64,000 bases of DNA from Chitinophagaceae bacterium (GCA_028288585.1 JAQBNL010000001.1:25482-89481); one strand, 5' to 3'; positions 36,237-46,202 are shown, counted from the stretch's first letter. Numbers and translations are program-made. Notes: a model not told the origin generated them from the letters alone.

Positions 36237-37169
36237 TTAGTAGTCATGTGCCTTCAGGTATTCATCCAACTCTTTCCTTGACATAGGTAATTTACCTTGA
36301 TAATCATTAAGCCAGGTTCTGAAATCTTTTTTAATTGTATCACTCCATTTACCATGTATTTCCCCTGTCAAATATTTTCCTTCCTGTAGTCGTACTCTTT
36401 CAAATTCATCCCGGATTGCTGTTACCTCAGAACTGATTACCAGTTCCTCTACCAGGTGGGCAGGAATAAAAATGGTTCCGAATTTATTAGCCAATACAAC
36501 ATCGCCAGGTAATACGGTAGCACGTCCAATGCGAACAGGAGCATTAATACTGGTGATCTCCATCTGGCTTATAGCAGAAGGATCATGTCCTTTTACCCAA
36601 CCATTAAAACCTTTGGTAGCACTTAATTCCTGCATATCCCTTACAGAGCCATAAAATATCACGCCCCTCTTGGATCTGCCATAGATGGCATTTCCCAAAC
36701 TTGAACCAATCAGGGTGCCATCTGCAACCTTGCCATAACTATCGGCAACATATACATCTCCGTTACTTAATACATCCACCGGCCATAAATTCCGGCTACC
36801 CTTCTGTGAACGGTTTTCAGCTTTTCCTTGTTCTACCACTACCGAATCGAGGTCTGGCCTTGCCGGCATATACTGTGCCGTTACTACACGGCCGGTCATT
36901 ACACTATCCGGCTGGATAACTATCCAATCGCCCTCATATTGGTTAACGTATCCTTTTCTTCTTAATACACCCCAGGCTTCTTCCAGCGTAACATTTTTTA
37001 AACGTTCCAGCAATTGATCTGATACTTTGGGCCGGCCATCCGCTGAACGTTCTCCTTTCCATAAATAGGTAAGCGTTTTAATATATTCAGGTGATGAACC
37101 TAAACGTTGGGCATGAGTAATAAATCCACTTATAATTAAAATGATGATTAATAAATTTCTCTTATTCAT
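36237..37169 (-). CDS. Exported RraA-like aldolase family protein (paralogue)
   Basis: This 310-residue paralogue of the 32368-33297 product has the same architecture: Sec signal peptide (ending THAQ), WKGERSADGRPKVSDQLLERL, DVYVADSYGKVADGT and YGSVRDMQEL with the Arg-Asp-x-x-Glu motif. A C-terminal extension starts near GEIHGKWSDTIKK. The two proteins differ at many positions, so they are likely old duplicates with different substrates. It follows the enolase-superfamily dehydratase gene after a 67-nt gap, consistent with a dehydratase-then-aldolase sequence. Confidence 0.78.
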   Translation of the reverse strand: MNKRNLLIIILIISGFITHAQRLGSSPEYIKTLTYLWKGERSADGRPKVSDQLLERLKNVTLEEAWGVLRRKGYVNQYEGDWIVIQPDSVMTGRVVTAQYMPARPDLDSVVVEQGKAENRSQKGSRNLWPVDVLSNGDVYVADSYGKVADGTLIGSSLGNAIYGRSKRGVIFYGSVRDMQELSATKGFNGWVKGHDPSAISQMEITSINAPVRIGRATVLPGDVVLANKFGTIFIPAHLVEELVISSEVTAIRDEFERVRLQEGKYLTGEIHGKWSDTIKKDFRTWLNDYQGKLPMSRKELDEYLKAHDY

Positions 37170-37236
37170 AATTGATTTTTGAATTCTTTAAAATAAGTTT
37201 GATGCCATAAAAATTAATATTGATTATTTTATTCTC

Positions 37237-38736
37237 TTAGGTAAATAATCCATCAAATGAACGGGCTTCATTCCATTGAGGGGTAGGCTCAAACCAACCT
37301 GGATCTTCTTTGTGAAGATGTTGTTTCATTACCTCTTCATTTAATTCAATTCCTAACCCGGGAGCATCAAGCGGAACATTTGCAAAACCTTTCGTATACA
37401 AAGGTTGTTTACTCACTGTTTTCACCAGTGTAGACCACCACGGGTTATCAACGATCTGGTTGGGCACTTCTAATGCTAATACGTTTTGGGTTGCAGCTGC
37501 ACAGTGTACATTAGCCATAAAACATACTGGCGTACCTGCAAAGTGAAGAGCCATAGCATGTCCTTTTTCTTCAGCATAATCACCAATCTTCTTCGTTTCT
37601 AAAATCCCACCAGAGCTTCCCATATCGGGCTGCATAATATCTACCACATGATTGTCACACATTTTTTCAAATTCTTCTTTTAAGTAAATATCTTCTCCTG
37701 ACATGGTAGGCGTATTGATTGCATCTGTAACCATTTTTAATTGCTCCATGTCATTCCAGGGAAGAAAATCTTCCAGTGAAGCCAAACTGTATTTTTCAAG
37801 TGCATTTCCAACACGAATACAGGTATTCACATCAAAGTGCCCCTGGTGATCAGCGGATAGTGGAACATCATATCCGGTAATATTGCGTAAAGTCTCTACA
37901 TACTCCGCAATTGCTTCCAGGCCTTTCTGAGTATATTGAATGGCCGTAAACGGATGCCGCGGACTCATGCCAGGGTTTTGAATAAGCTTATTATTATTTA
38001 CCAATGCACCGGGTATATCTTTTACAACTCCAAGACCGGGGTGGCATTTCATCCAGGTAAATCCCTGTTCTATCATCCGGTGTTTCATATCTGCTTTTAG
38101 CTTTTCCATATCCATTTTTGCCACAGGTCCTTCACCGGAACCAGGAACATAAGAATATAGCCTCACGGTATCTCTATATTTACCACCTAACAACTGGTAA
38201 ACCGGAACATTGTATGCTTTGCCTGCAAGATCCCAAAGCGCCATATCTACTGCCGAAAATCCACCCCCCATCCGCCCGTGCCCGCCAAATTGCCTGAGCG
38301 TTTTTAAGATCATTTCAACATTGCAGGGATTTTTTCCCAGAATTCTGCTTTTTAAAAACAGAGCGTACCTTATATCTCCACCATCTCTCACTTCTCCTAA
38401 TCCATAAAGGCCCTGGTTTGTATCAATACGGATAATAGCATTTCTTGCATTGCTGGATCCTGTTCCATTACTTATAACGCAATAACGCAGGTCTGTTATT
38501 CTAAGGTCAGAAGGGCTGGAAAAGCGTGAAACCTTTGAAGTAGTTTTTGCAATAGTGTCTTCAAAAGACATACTCAATAACCCGGTTAAGGTTATACCAC
38601 CTAATGCAGTTTTTTTAAGAAATGAACGCCGGTTATTACCTGTATCTGGATTATCAATTTCAGCCTGCATTGCAGCTGCAGTCTCTTTTTCCTGCTGCCT
38701 GTTTTCATTAATAAGATTTTGCAATATACTTTTCAT
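37237..38736 (-). CDS. Exported enolase-superfamily sugar-acid dehydratase
   Basis: This 499-residue mandelate racemase/muconate lactonising-type enzyme resembles D-mannonate or D-galactonate dehydratases (RspA/ManD, DgoD). A ~33-residue hydrophilic leader precedes a Tat-like signal, NNRRSFLKKTALGG. Metal-ligand segments are SADHQGHF, LASLEDFLPW and TMSGEDIY; the catalytic His lies in MALHFAGTPV. DLAGKAYNVPVYQLLGGKYRD is the standard N-terminal capping boundary. It should convert an aldonate to a 2-keto-3-deoxy acid. The Tat-like signal implies export with bound metal. Confidence 0.85.
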   Translation of the reverse strand: MKSILQNLINENRQQEKETAAAMQAEIDNPDTGNNRRSFLKKTALGGITLTGLLSMSFEDTIAKTTSKVSRFSSPSDLRITDLRYCVISNGTGSSNARNAIIRIDTNQGLYGLGEVRDGGDIRYALFLKSRILGKNPCNVEMILKTLRQFGGHGRMGGGFSAVDMALWDLAGKAYNVPVYQLLGGKYRDTVRLYSYVPGSGEGPVAKMDMEKLKADMKHRMIEQGFTWMKCHPGLGVVKDIPGALVNNNKLIQNPGMSPRHPFTAIQYTQKGLEAIAEYVETLRNITGYDVPLSADHQGHFDVNTCIRVGNALEKYSLASLEDFLPWNDMEQLKMVTDAINTPTMSGEDIYLKEEFEKMCDNHVVDIMQPDMGSSGGILETKKIGDYAEEKGHAMALHFAGTPVCFMANVHCAAATQNVLALEVPNQIVDNPWWSTLVKTVSKQPLYTKGFANVPLDAPGLGIELNEEVMKQHLHKEDPGWFEPTPQWNEARSFDGLFT

Positions 38737-38792
38737 AACGTAGTATTTTTAAATAGTTAATTAATAAACCTTTTCAATAATTTCAGATTTTT

Positions 38793-39956
38793 TTAACTGG
38801 ACATTACTGCCCACATCATTGCACGGGCAAAGGCTACATTAAAAACTTCTGCGGCGTAACCTCCTCCTCCTCCTCCTCCGGCAACTCCACCACTCCTGTT
38901 TTTACCTTCCGGCTGTTCCCGGTCATAATCAAGAATATGAGGATGTTCAGCATACAGGGCACGGTTATACCCATGTTTGAAAAGTTCCTGCATTACGGCG
39001 AACATATTAACCTGGCCTTCATCAATAAAAACTTCGGTGTATTTATCGTAAGGAATTTCTGAAATTACATTACGATAATGCATATGATTAATGCGATCCC
39101 TGGAGCCAAAGTAGCGGCATACTTCCACAGGGTCTTCTCCCATTTCCCGGGTAACCCCACAGTCAAAGGTGATGCCGTTAGATGGACTATCAACTATTGA
39201 GATAAGTCTTTTCCAGCCGGCAAGATTAGACATAATCTGATCTGACCCATGACTGATTTGAGCAACAGGATCATTCGGATGTAATGCCATACGAACACCG
39301 GCCTTCTCTGCTACGGGGATTACTTCTTTTAAAAAATAGGTTATGTTTTCCCAAATCTCAGGTGCTCTATGAATTCCTATTTCTGTTTTGGGTGGTAAAT
39401 CTTTTACTTTACTATTATCAAACCCTGTAACACCGGAACCGCCCCGTCCTTCCTTTTCATAATAACCTTCAATCAGGCGATCAACATAAAAATTATATTC
39501 AACATTGGGAAGCCCACAAGCACCAGCAACAACCAGGGATTCTTTAAATACTGCAATCTCAGCATCACGACCCGGTCTTCCAAGAATGGTATTAATTCCA
39601 ACACCATGCATCATATTAAGTACACCCAGCCCATTTTCTTTAAAATGATTCATGGTTGCACGGAGTTCACTTTCCTTCCATGGCCCGGGGCCGGCGCCTG
39701 TATTAACATAATTAACGCCAATCTGCTTAAGTCGGCGCATCGCCTTTTCATCTGCATTTGGGCGGGCTCCCAAAACCAGTTTAGGTGTTTTTGGACCTTC
39801 GGCAAGAGGCCATTGAACTTTTTTTGGAGCCTCATTGCCTTTGGAAGGGTTTTTATTATCCAAAGCATTCAAACCAGTTGATGAGGTAATACCAAAAGCT
39901 GATAAAGCCGCGATGGTAGTTCCTTTCTTAATAAAATCTCTACGATTTTTTTCCAT
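38793..39956 (-). CDS. Exported mannonate-dehydratase (UxuA)-like TIM-barrel protein
   Basis: This 387-residue protein has a Tat-like signal (NRRDFIKKGTTIAAL) and a xylose-isomerase-like TIM barrel. UxuA-type features are HGVGINTILGRPGRD, MALHPNDPVA, TFDCGVTREMGEDP and HMHYRNV (metal-binding His/Asp/Cys segments). It would dehydrate mannonate to 2-keto-3-deoxygluconate. A run of seven glycines encoded by GGA/GGT codons sits near residue 365, before the C-terminal AFARAMMWAV helix. Cytosolic UxuA has no signal peptide, so the location is unusual. Confidence 0.8.
   Translation of the reverse strand: MEKNRRDFIKKGTTIAALSAFGITSSTGLNALDNKNPSKGNEAPKKVQWPLAEGPKTPKLVLGARPNADEKAMRRLKQIGVNYVNTGAGPGPWKESELRATMNHFKENGLGVLNMMHGVGINTILGRPGRDAEIAVFKESLVVAGACGLPNVEYNFYVDRLIEGYYEKEGRGGSGVTGFDNSKVKDLPPKTEIGIHRAPEIWENITYFLKEVIPVAEKAGVRMALHPNDPVAQISHGSDQIMSNLAGWKRLISIVDSPSNGITFDCGVTREMGEDPVEVCRYFGSRDRINHMHYRNVISEIPYDKYTEVFIDEGQVNMFAVMQELFKHGYNRALYAEHPHILDYDREQPEGKNRSGGVAGGGGGGGYAAEVFNVAFARAMMWAVMSS
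38860..38880. repeat. Trinucleotide repeat (CCT)6 inside the mannonate-dehydratase-like gene
   Basis: Six tandem CCT units plus one CCG on the plus strand encode the heptaglycine tract of the minus-strand gene (six GGA codons with GGT). Slippage would change length in frame, not disrupt the gene. Confidence 0.85.
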
Positions 39957-40022
39957 AATATTTTATTTGACTGATATTTTAAAATGCATTCCGCTTTAAC
40001 AGAACAGGTTTACGATTCAAAT

Positions 40023-41552
40023 TTATTTATCCCAGAATATCCTGGTTGAAAGAACGTCAGGCCCCTGATGAGCAACAGCTGCTTTAACATTAATTTCATT
40101 CACAGAATACTCTCTATCAGGATAAGTTAAACGCCGGATAAATCCTCCTTTAACATCAGGATCTGCCTGTGGGTAAGGATTTGGCGTTAATGCAGGAAAA
40201 CCACTTCTGCGGAAATTAGCCCATGCCTCAGACCAATTTATGTATGAAGAAATCCAATATTGGGTATTTATTTGTTCTAAAGCCTTTGCCGGGTTAAAGG
40301 GATTAGTGGCCAGATATGCATCCTGGCTGGCCGGCAGAATTTCAGATGAACTAAGATATTGTTTAAACTGGTTCATGTGAGCTCTCACACCTGCATTATA
40401 AAGAGTAGCAACATTACCCGATGTCCATCCTCTTTGAGCCGCTTCGGCCTCCAATAATAATGTTTGAGAAGCTGTAACTAAAAAGGCCGGGGCAGTAATT
40501 GCAGTAACTGTTCTGCGATTGGGTTGAGAATATGCATAGCCACCTCCTATAGCTCCCGGAAAACCTGGCGCTGTACTTATGGTACCTGCGTTATAACCCA
40601 ATGGCATTCCAATCTGATTAGCAGGATTAGTGTCTTCCGTTCCTGTGGAACCCAATGCATTGGCTGGAAATTGATACTTAACTGAAATTTCCTTCAGCCT
40701 CGGGTCATTGGTACTCTTAAGATAATCTACAAATGGAGCAGCCATGTAATAATTACCCCTTTCAGCAGCATGAAACCTCTCTACAAATACATTGTTGAAA
40801 GTGGTACTGAAGACAATCTTTGCATTATCAGTAACAGATTCAATTAATCCGCCATTGGCAGGATTAGTAGCGATTACTACATATTGCTGTGCTTTTGCGG
40901 GATTTACTTTGGTCAGGCGCATTGCTGTCCGTAACAAAAGAGAGTTACCAAGCTTTTTCCATTGGGCTATATTTCCATTATAAAATAATTCCTGTGTTGA
41001 AAGAGGTTTAGCAGCATCCAGTTCTTTTGTTGCCTCCATATATTCTTTCAAAAGATCGTTATAAATATCCTCTGCAGCATCATATTTTGGGAGATAAGTA
41101 GCATCCAGGTAGGCTAATCCTGCTTCTGAATAAGGTACATCTCCATATGTATCTACCAATATCTGAAATACATAAGCCTTTACTATCCGGGCCATGTTAT
41201 ACAGATTGCTTTTGGCAGGAACATCTTTAGTTTGATTAATTACATCTATTAAATTCTTAACCGGGCCTTTATATAATGAATCAAAAGTCAGCCTTGTTTG
41301 AATATCACTTTTTATATTATAATTACCCCCTGCTAATGAGCCTGGTTGAGGTGTTATAATTTGCTGAACAATGGCGGCTTCATAATGAACAGTTGTATTT
41401 ACACATAATCTTTGTGCGTTTGAAAACAGGTAAGCAGGATCGATACTGCTTAAACTTACAGGGTCAGTATTTACCTTTTCAAAATTTTTGTCACAACTAC
41501 TCATAGTTATAAAAGGTATAATTACAGCTATGTATTTAAATATATTTTTCAT
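40023..41552 (-). CDS. SusD/RagB-family outer-membrane lipoprotein
   Basis: This 509-residue SusD-like nutrient-binding lipoprotein has its lipobox cysteine near residue 20 (TMSSCDKN). Residues ~45-330 carry the TPR-like helices, with an ILVDTYGDVPYSEAG segment typical of the SusD-like_2 group, and the C-terminal part includes WISSYINWSEAWANFRRSG. It caps the SusC barrel encoded immediately upstream (25-nt gap) and captures the ligand for TonB-driven uptake. The neighbouring catabolic genes suggest a uronate- or aldonate-containing ligand. Confidence 0.9.
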   Translation of the reverse strand: MKNIFKYIAVIIPFITMSSCDKNFEKVNTDPVSLSSIDPAYLFSNAQRLCVNTTVHYEAAIVQQIITPQPGSLAGGNYNIKSDIQTRLTFDSLYKGPVKNLIDVINQTKDVPAKSNLYNMARIVKAYVFQILVDTYGDVPYSEAGLAYLDATYLPKYDAAEDIYNDLLKEYMEATKELDAAKPLSTQELFYNGNIAQWKKLGNSLLLRTAMRLTKVNPAKAQQYVVIATNPANGGLIESVTDNAKIVFSTTFNNVFVERFHAAERGNYYMAAPFVDYLKSTNDPRLKEISVKYQFPANALGSTGTEDTNPANQIGMPLGYNAGTISTAPGFPGAIGGGYAYSQPNRRTVTAITAPAFLVTASQTLLLEAEAAQRGWTSGNVATLYNAGVRAHMNQFKQYLSSSEILPASQDAYLATNPFNPAKALEQINTQYWISSYINWSEAWANFRRSGFPALTPNPYPQADPDVKGGFIRRLTYPDREYSVNEINVKAAVAHQGPDVLSTRIFWDK

Positions 41553-41577
41553 TTTGATAATTTAAGATTGTAATGAA

Positions 41578-44500
41578 TTAAAATTTCACATTTAAGTTGA
41601 GTCCAAAGCTTCGGGTGGTAGGAAGCGCATAAGATTCCATACCAACATTATTATCAGAAGATTCTCCCATTGCCTCGGGATCCATATTGTCAAGAAATTT
41701 TTTGATCATTAATACATTACTGCAATAAACATTTACCGACATATTTTTTATAAAAATTTTATTTACATATTTCGTCAAATCATATCCAATTGAAAGAGTG
41801 CGCCACCTAACAAAACTTGCGTCATATACATTTGGTATACCTATTAAGCCATCTGAAAAATTTGTAAAATAATCGTAGCTGGATACAGACTTGGTATTTT
41901 TGCTGCCGTCAACATTTACTGCATCGAGGATTATACCTCCCTCCCGGCCCAGAAGTGAACTCTTAGTCATACCAAATCTCATTTCATTATAATTGGTTGC
42001 AGATATTAATTTTGCACCCGCTTTAAAATCAATCTGTGTAAAAACCCTGAAGCCCTTATAATTGATAGTGTTTATCCATGAACCGGTCCATTTAGGAATG
42101 GCGCTACCCACCGTTATTTTGTTGCCCTGTAATGGCAACCCTGATGAAACAATGATTTGGCCCTTTGCATCACGTTTATAATCAAACACCCTGAGTGAGG
42201 CTAATGGAAGTCCAACTTCATGCGATAAAGTACCAAGTGTAGCCGGTGCATTTCCCACATCAAATCTTGACTGACCATTTGCCAGCTGAAGAACCTTGCT
42301 AATATTATAGGCTCCATTGAAACCGGTTTCCCAATTGAATTTTCCTTTAACAGGCACCAGTGTGAGTAATGCTTCAACTCCCTGGTTTCTTAATCGTCCT
42401 ATGTTTACTTTTGTTTGAGTATACCCGGTTGCCTGGGAGATGTCAACGTTTAGAATTTCATCGACAGTATTTTTATTATAAATTGCAAAATCCAGATTTA
42501 CCCTGTTGTTGAATGTTTTCAGTTCCATTCCAACTTCTAATTCTTTCACCTTTAGTGGTCTTAAATTAGCATTGGGAGACACGATGGTAGAAATTGAGCC
42601 CAATGCGACACCATTTAATGTGCTTGTATTAATTGAATAAAAAATGTTGTTCTGATATGGATCGGTATCACCTCCAACTTCGGCATACGCAAACCTTAAT
42701 TTCCCATAGTTCAACCATGATGGCGTAGACTTCATGGCATCGCTAAATACAAAACTTGTGCTTGCAGATGGATATAGATAACTGTTTGATTTCGGGTTTA
42801 ATGTTGAAAACCAATCATTCCTTGCGGTTAAGTTTACAAACAGGTAATTTTTGAATGAAAAGTCAGCGGATCCATATAATGAATTGACCTTCTTATCCTG
42901 GTAAGAGTATGAAGGACTTAAAATTTGGCCGTTACCAATAGTGTACAAGTCTCTATTGTAAAAATTAGTTGCTGTAACAAGATTGGTAGTGTTTTTCTGA
43001 TCCATTTGGTTACCGCCCATGGTTAAGCTAACTCCAAGATCACCAAAACTATGTTTAGCCCCAATCAGAAAGTCGAGATTGAGTTCGCGGAACGTAGATA
43101 CCTGTTGCCTGTAATTTCCATTAAAACCTACTGAGGCAACTCCAAGTGTAGCTGTACCTGTGGGAGTATTGTTATCGTAAGGCATGATAAAATAATCCTG
43201 GCTTACCTGGCCCTGAATATAGAGGACTTTGGTAAAATCATAATGAAGACGAATATTACCTAAAAGCCGATCCCGTGTTTGATTTTCGAATTGCTTATTA
43301 ATGATCCAGAAAGGGTTAGTTTTAGAAGTAAACCGTGAATAATGTAATTCAGTACCATCTGCCGCCACATATTGTGTTAATACTACATCCGGGATACTAA
43401 TTGCAGCCGAATAAGCTGTTTCATTTATGCCGGTTGATCCACTAATTTTTACAGGGTTGTGAGAATACTCATGAGAATAATTGAAATTGCTTTGGAGGGA
43501 AAACTTAGGAGTAAATTTATAATTTAGTCCCAGGTTTACAATCTTATTCTGAAAATTCGAATTCTCTACAATTGCATTGGCTTTGATATTGGTGAAAGAT
43601 AAACGGAAAGAACCTTTATCATTTCCGCCAGACAAGGCTAAAGAATTGGTTAGGCTAATGCCGGGACGATAAAAAGTTTTAACCCTGTTTCTGTTGGCTA
43701 AATAAGGTTGCATGGTGCCGTCATATTGGATTGTTGGTACACCATCCAGTTTTTCCCCAAAACTCCATGTTCCAAAGCTTTGCGCTTCGGCAACGGTGGT
43801 CTGACGCTTGCCAGCCACTCCCTCTCCATATTCATATTGAAAGTCGGTAAAATCAAGAGCATTATCTACCCGAAATTTCATATTATATTCAACAGTTGTG
43901 CCTTTACTACCGGATTTGGTTGTAATGATAATGGCGCCATCTTTAGCCCTGTAACCATAAAGCGCTGCAGCGGCGGCACCTTTAAGTACAGTCATTGTTT
44001 CAATATCAGATTCATTCAAACTCAGTAAGCCATCGCCGGCATCTGCTCCCTTCTGTGTTTTAGAAGAGGTGTTATTGATTGGACTGCCGTTAACAATGAT
44101 TAACGGGGAATTATTACCGCCAAAAGATGACTGGCCGCGGATGCGGATCTTTGATGATCCACCTGGCCCGGTAGAAAGAGATGAGATATTTACCCCCGCA
44201 ACTTTACCAATCAGGCTGCTGCCAATATTTGAATTTTGCCCTGACAGTTCACCCAGATTTACAGTAGCAGTAGAATACCCAAGACTTTTGGCTTGTCTTT
44301 TAATTCCCAGAGCTGTAACCACCACTTGATCCATAACCTGTATGGACTCTTCCATTTTTACGACCAGTGAAAGCGTTGTACCTTCTTGGATGTCGTAACC
44401 TGACAGAGTTTGCGAAACATAGCCTGCAGTTGTAAATGTAAAACGATAAGGGCCGCCTGAAGGATTATTAGAGAAAATAAAAACGCCTGAACTATCAGTG

Positions 44501-44706
44501 TTTGTACCAGCAGTAAAATTGGTCTTTGTATTTCTTATAACTACAGAAACCCCGGCTAATGGTTCATTTTTATTGTTTTGAACAATGCCTTTTATCTGGC
44601 TGGACTTTTGGGCGTTTACATCAGAAATTTTTAATATAGAAATGAGGAACATCAGGGCAATAAACGGTACCCTCAAGTTAAATTGATTGAATATCATATA
44701 CAGCAA
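41578..44706 (-). CDS. SusC-family TonB-dependent outer-membrane transporter
   Basis: This 1042-residue SusC-like protein has a Sec signal (ending DVNAQ) and a carboxypeptidase-regulatory-like domain (KNEPLAGVSVVIRNTKTN). A TonB-box-like region follows (VVVTALGIKRQAKSLGYS), then the plug (LIGKVAGVNIS, IRIRGQSSFGG) and a large beta-barrel ending FGLNLNVKF. It pairs with the SusD-like protein downstream. The gene follows FecR and sigma genes in the same orientation, the usual layout for trans-envelope signalling control of a SusCD pair. Start could be the first Met (44706) or the Met three codons later. Confidence 0.92.
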   Translation of the reverse strand: MLYMIFNQFNLRVPFIALMFLISILKISDVNAQKSSQIKGIVQNNKNEPLAGVSVVIRNTKTNFTAGTNTDSSGVFIFSNNPSGGPYRFTFTTAGYVSQTLSGYDIQEGTTLSLVVKMEESIQVMDQVVVTALGIKRQAKSLGYSTATVNLGELSGQNSNIGSSLIGKVAGVNISSLSTGPGGSSKIRIRGQSSFGGNNSPLIIVNGSPINNTSSKTQKGADAGDGLLSLNESDIETMTVLKGAAAAALYGYRAKDGAIIITTKSGSKGTTVEYNMKFRVDNALDFTDFQYEYGEGVAGKRQTTVAEAQSFGTWSFGEKLDGVPTIQYDGTMQPYLANRNRVKTFYRPGISLTNSLALSGGNDKGSFRLSFTNIKANAIVENSNFQNKIVNLGLNYKFTPKFSLQSNFNYSHEYSHNPVKISGSTGINETAYSAAISIPDVVLTQYVAADGTELHYSRFTSKTNPFWIINKQFENQTRDRLLGNIRLHYDFTKVLYIQGQVSQDYFIMPYDNNTPTGTATLGVASVGFNGNYRQQVSTFRELNLDFLIGAKHSFGDLGVSLTMGGNQMDQKNTTNLVTATNFYNRDLYTIGNGQILSPSYSYQDKKVNSLYGSADFSFKNYLFVNLTARNDWFSTLNPKSNSYLYPSASTSFVFSDAMKSTPSWLNYGKLRFAYAEVGGDTDPYQNNIFYSINTSTLNGVALGSISTIVSPNANLRPLKVKELEVGMELKTFNNRVNLDFAIYNKNTVDEILNVDISQATGYTQTKVNIGRLRNQGVEALLTLVPVKGKFNWETGFNGAYNISKVLQLANGQSRFDVGNAPATLGTLSHEVGLPLASLRVFDYKRDAKGQIIVSSGLPLQGNKITVGSAIPKWTGSWINTINYKGFRVFTQIDFKAGAKLISATNYNEMRFGMTKSSLLGREGGIILDAVNVDGSKNTKSVSSYDYFTNFSDGLIGIPNVYDASFVRWRTLSIGYDLTKYVNKIFIKNMSVNVYCSNVLMIKKFLDNMDPEAMGESSDNNVGMESYALPTTRSFGLNLNVKF

Positions 44707-45008
44707 TTTTATGTTGAGTAAAAAGGAATATCTAAAAAAGGAATGTTTGATAATTTTTTATATCGAACATTATGGAATGGAATGCGATCTCAGCGGTTGC
44801 CTTAATTATATTCCAATTAAAGAACGTTACGGACTATGATTTTTATTGAACTTAAATATGCCTGAATTAAGGCCTGGATGTGGAAGTCTTGGGCAATACA
44901 AATTACCTGACTTAATTTGATTAAATCTCATATAACAATCGTTTTAAGTATTAAGGGCTTAAAAAAACCAATAGGGTCAATCGCGAAAAAAAGAATTCAA
45001 TTATATTT
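44707..45008. other. Intergenic region between SusC and FecR genes
   Basis: About 300 bp without a gene. It should contain the SusC promoter on the minus strand. A GGCAACC box (44801-44795, minus strand) is present but has no CGTA at the spacing seen in the polysaccharide cluster. No riboswitch or strong terminator was recognised. Confidence 0.6.
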
Positions 45009-46202
45009 TTATTTTACAACATTTTTTTTGATCATATACGTATTACCATCTTTGGTTATTGACAGGTTATTGATATTAGCAATTTGCCTCAGGATGTATT
45101 CCACAGAATCGGATTTAGCGAAAGTGCCAATAAAGTACATTTTATTTATATCCTTTTTTGAATAGTTGATCTTTACATTGTATACATCTCCTAATTCTTT
45201 AAAAATTTCATCTAAGGACTGATTATTAAACATAATCCACGACCGCTTACTATATGTGGGAACTTCAGGATCTTCATTCAATGCCTCATTATTCTTAATC
45301 CCTTTCTTAATGGTTTTCGCCTGTACAGCGAACGAGCTAATTATTGCTGTTTCCTTATTCACATCGTAAACCAATTCTAGTCCTGGCGTCAGATACACAT
45401 CTTTCATTCTGTGTTTGAGATTATTTTTTGTGGATCTAACAACTACTTTGCCTTCATATAACCGCACCCGGATTTCTTTTGCTTTTGGTATTGCTGTAAC
45501 CGTAAACTGTGTTCCAAGAGCCGTAGTTGAAATATCTCCACTGAATACGGTAAAAGGCCTTGTTTTATCTTTTGCTACTTTAAAATCAGCCTTACCTTTT
45601 AATACTACATCACGCCTGTTTTTTTCGGCAGATTCTTTATATGTTAACTCGCTGTTTGCAAAAAGATTTACCTGCGATCCATCAGGCAAATTGATGCTTT
45701 TAACTTTGTCAGTTGTATTCTCTTCATGCAGCATCACCACCATCATGGTATCTGCTTTGCCTGCTATTCCATCTTCCTTATTTGCCGTAACCTGTTTCCC
45801 GGCATTATTATTATTTAAGAATCTTACTCCCACCATTACGGCAAAAACCAGCGAAGCTGCAACAGCGGTGCGGATGATTATTCTATATATCTTTGCTTTC
45901 GGGCTGCGATTTCGCCGTGATAAATTTTCTTTTTCACCAGCACTATTAACATTAAATAAATTCTGTTTTACTGCAATAACAGAATCCTCATATCTTGCTT
46001 CCTTCATCATCTCAGAAAATTTCGCATTCCAATCTATTCCCTGATCATTGTTGGTTGTTGTTTTTTCCCAATTAGTTTTTAGCATTTCCGAAATATCCTG
46101 TGTATTTTCTTCCTGGATCATCAAAAGCAATTGTTGTAATTCTTCCCTGGTGCAAGTATTCGCAACAAATTTTTCTATAAGATCCTGTTTCCTGCTATTC
46201 AT
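45009..46202 (-). CDS. FecR-family anti-sigma factor
   Basis: This 397-residue inner-membrane signal transducer has an N-terminal cytosolic sigma-binding region (about 1-105) and one membrane helix (about 110-130, AAVAASLVFAVMVGV-type). The periplasmic FecR domain contains LPDGSQVNLFANSELTY and TALGTQFTV, and the C-terminal DUF4974/STN-like domain contains SLDEIFKELGDVYNVKINY. It relays substrate occupancy of the SusC transporter to the ECF sigma factor encoded upstream. Confidence 0.92.
   Translation of the reverse strand: MNSRKQDLIEKFVANTCTREELQQLLLMIQEENTQDISEMLKTNWEKTTTNNDQGIDWNAKFSEMMKEARYEDSVIAVKQNLFNVNSAGEKENLSRRNRSPKAKIYRIIIRTAVAASLVFAVMVGVRFLNNNNAGKQVTANKEDGIAGKADTMMVVMLHEENTTDKVKSINLPDGSQVNLFANSELTYKESAEKNRRDVVLKGKADFKVAKDKTRPFTVFSGDISTTALGTQFTVTAIPKAKEIRVRLYEGKVVVRSTKNNLKHRMKDVYLTPGLELVYDVNKETAIISSFAVQAKTIKKGIKNNEALNEDPEVPTYSKRSWIMFNNQSLDEIFKELGDVYNVKINYSKKDINKMYFIGTFAKSDSVEYILRQIANINNLSITKDGNTYMIKKNVVK

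Noticed and set aside
44793..44801. GGCAACC box upstream of the SusC gene at 44706
   Set aside because: No CGTA or CGTT lies 15-16 nt downstream, so it does not match the cluster promoter motif.
45415..46044. 209-codon open frame antisense to FecR
   Set aside because: It lies wholly inside a well-supported FecR gene on the opposite strand and has no recognisable domain.
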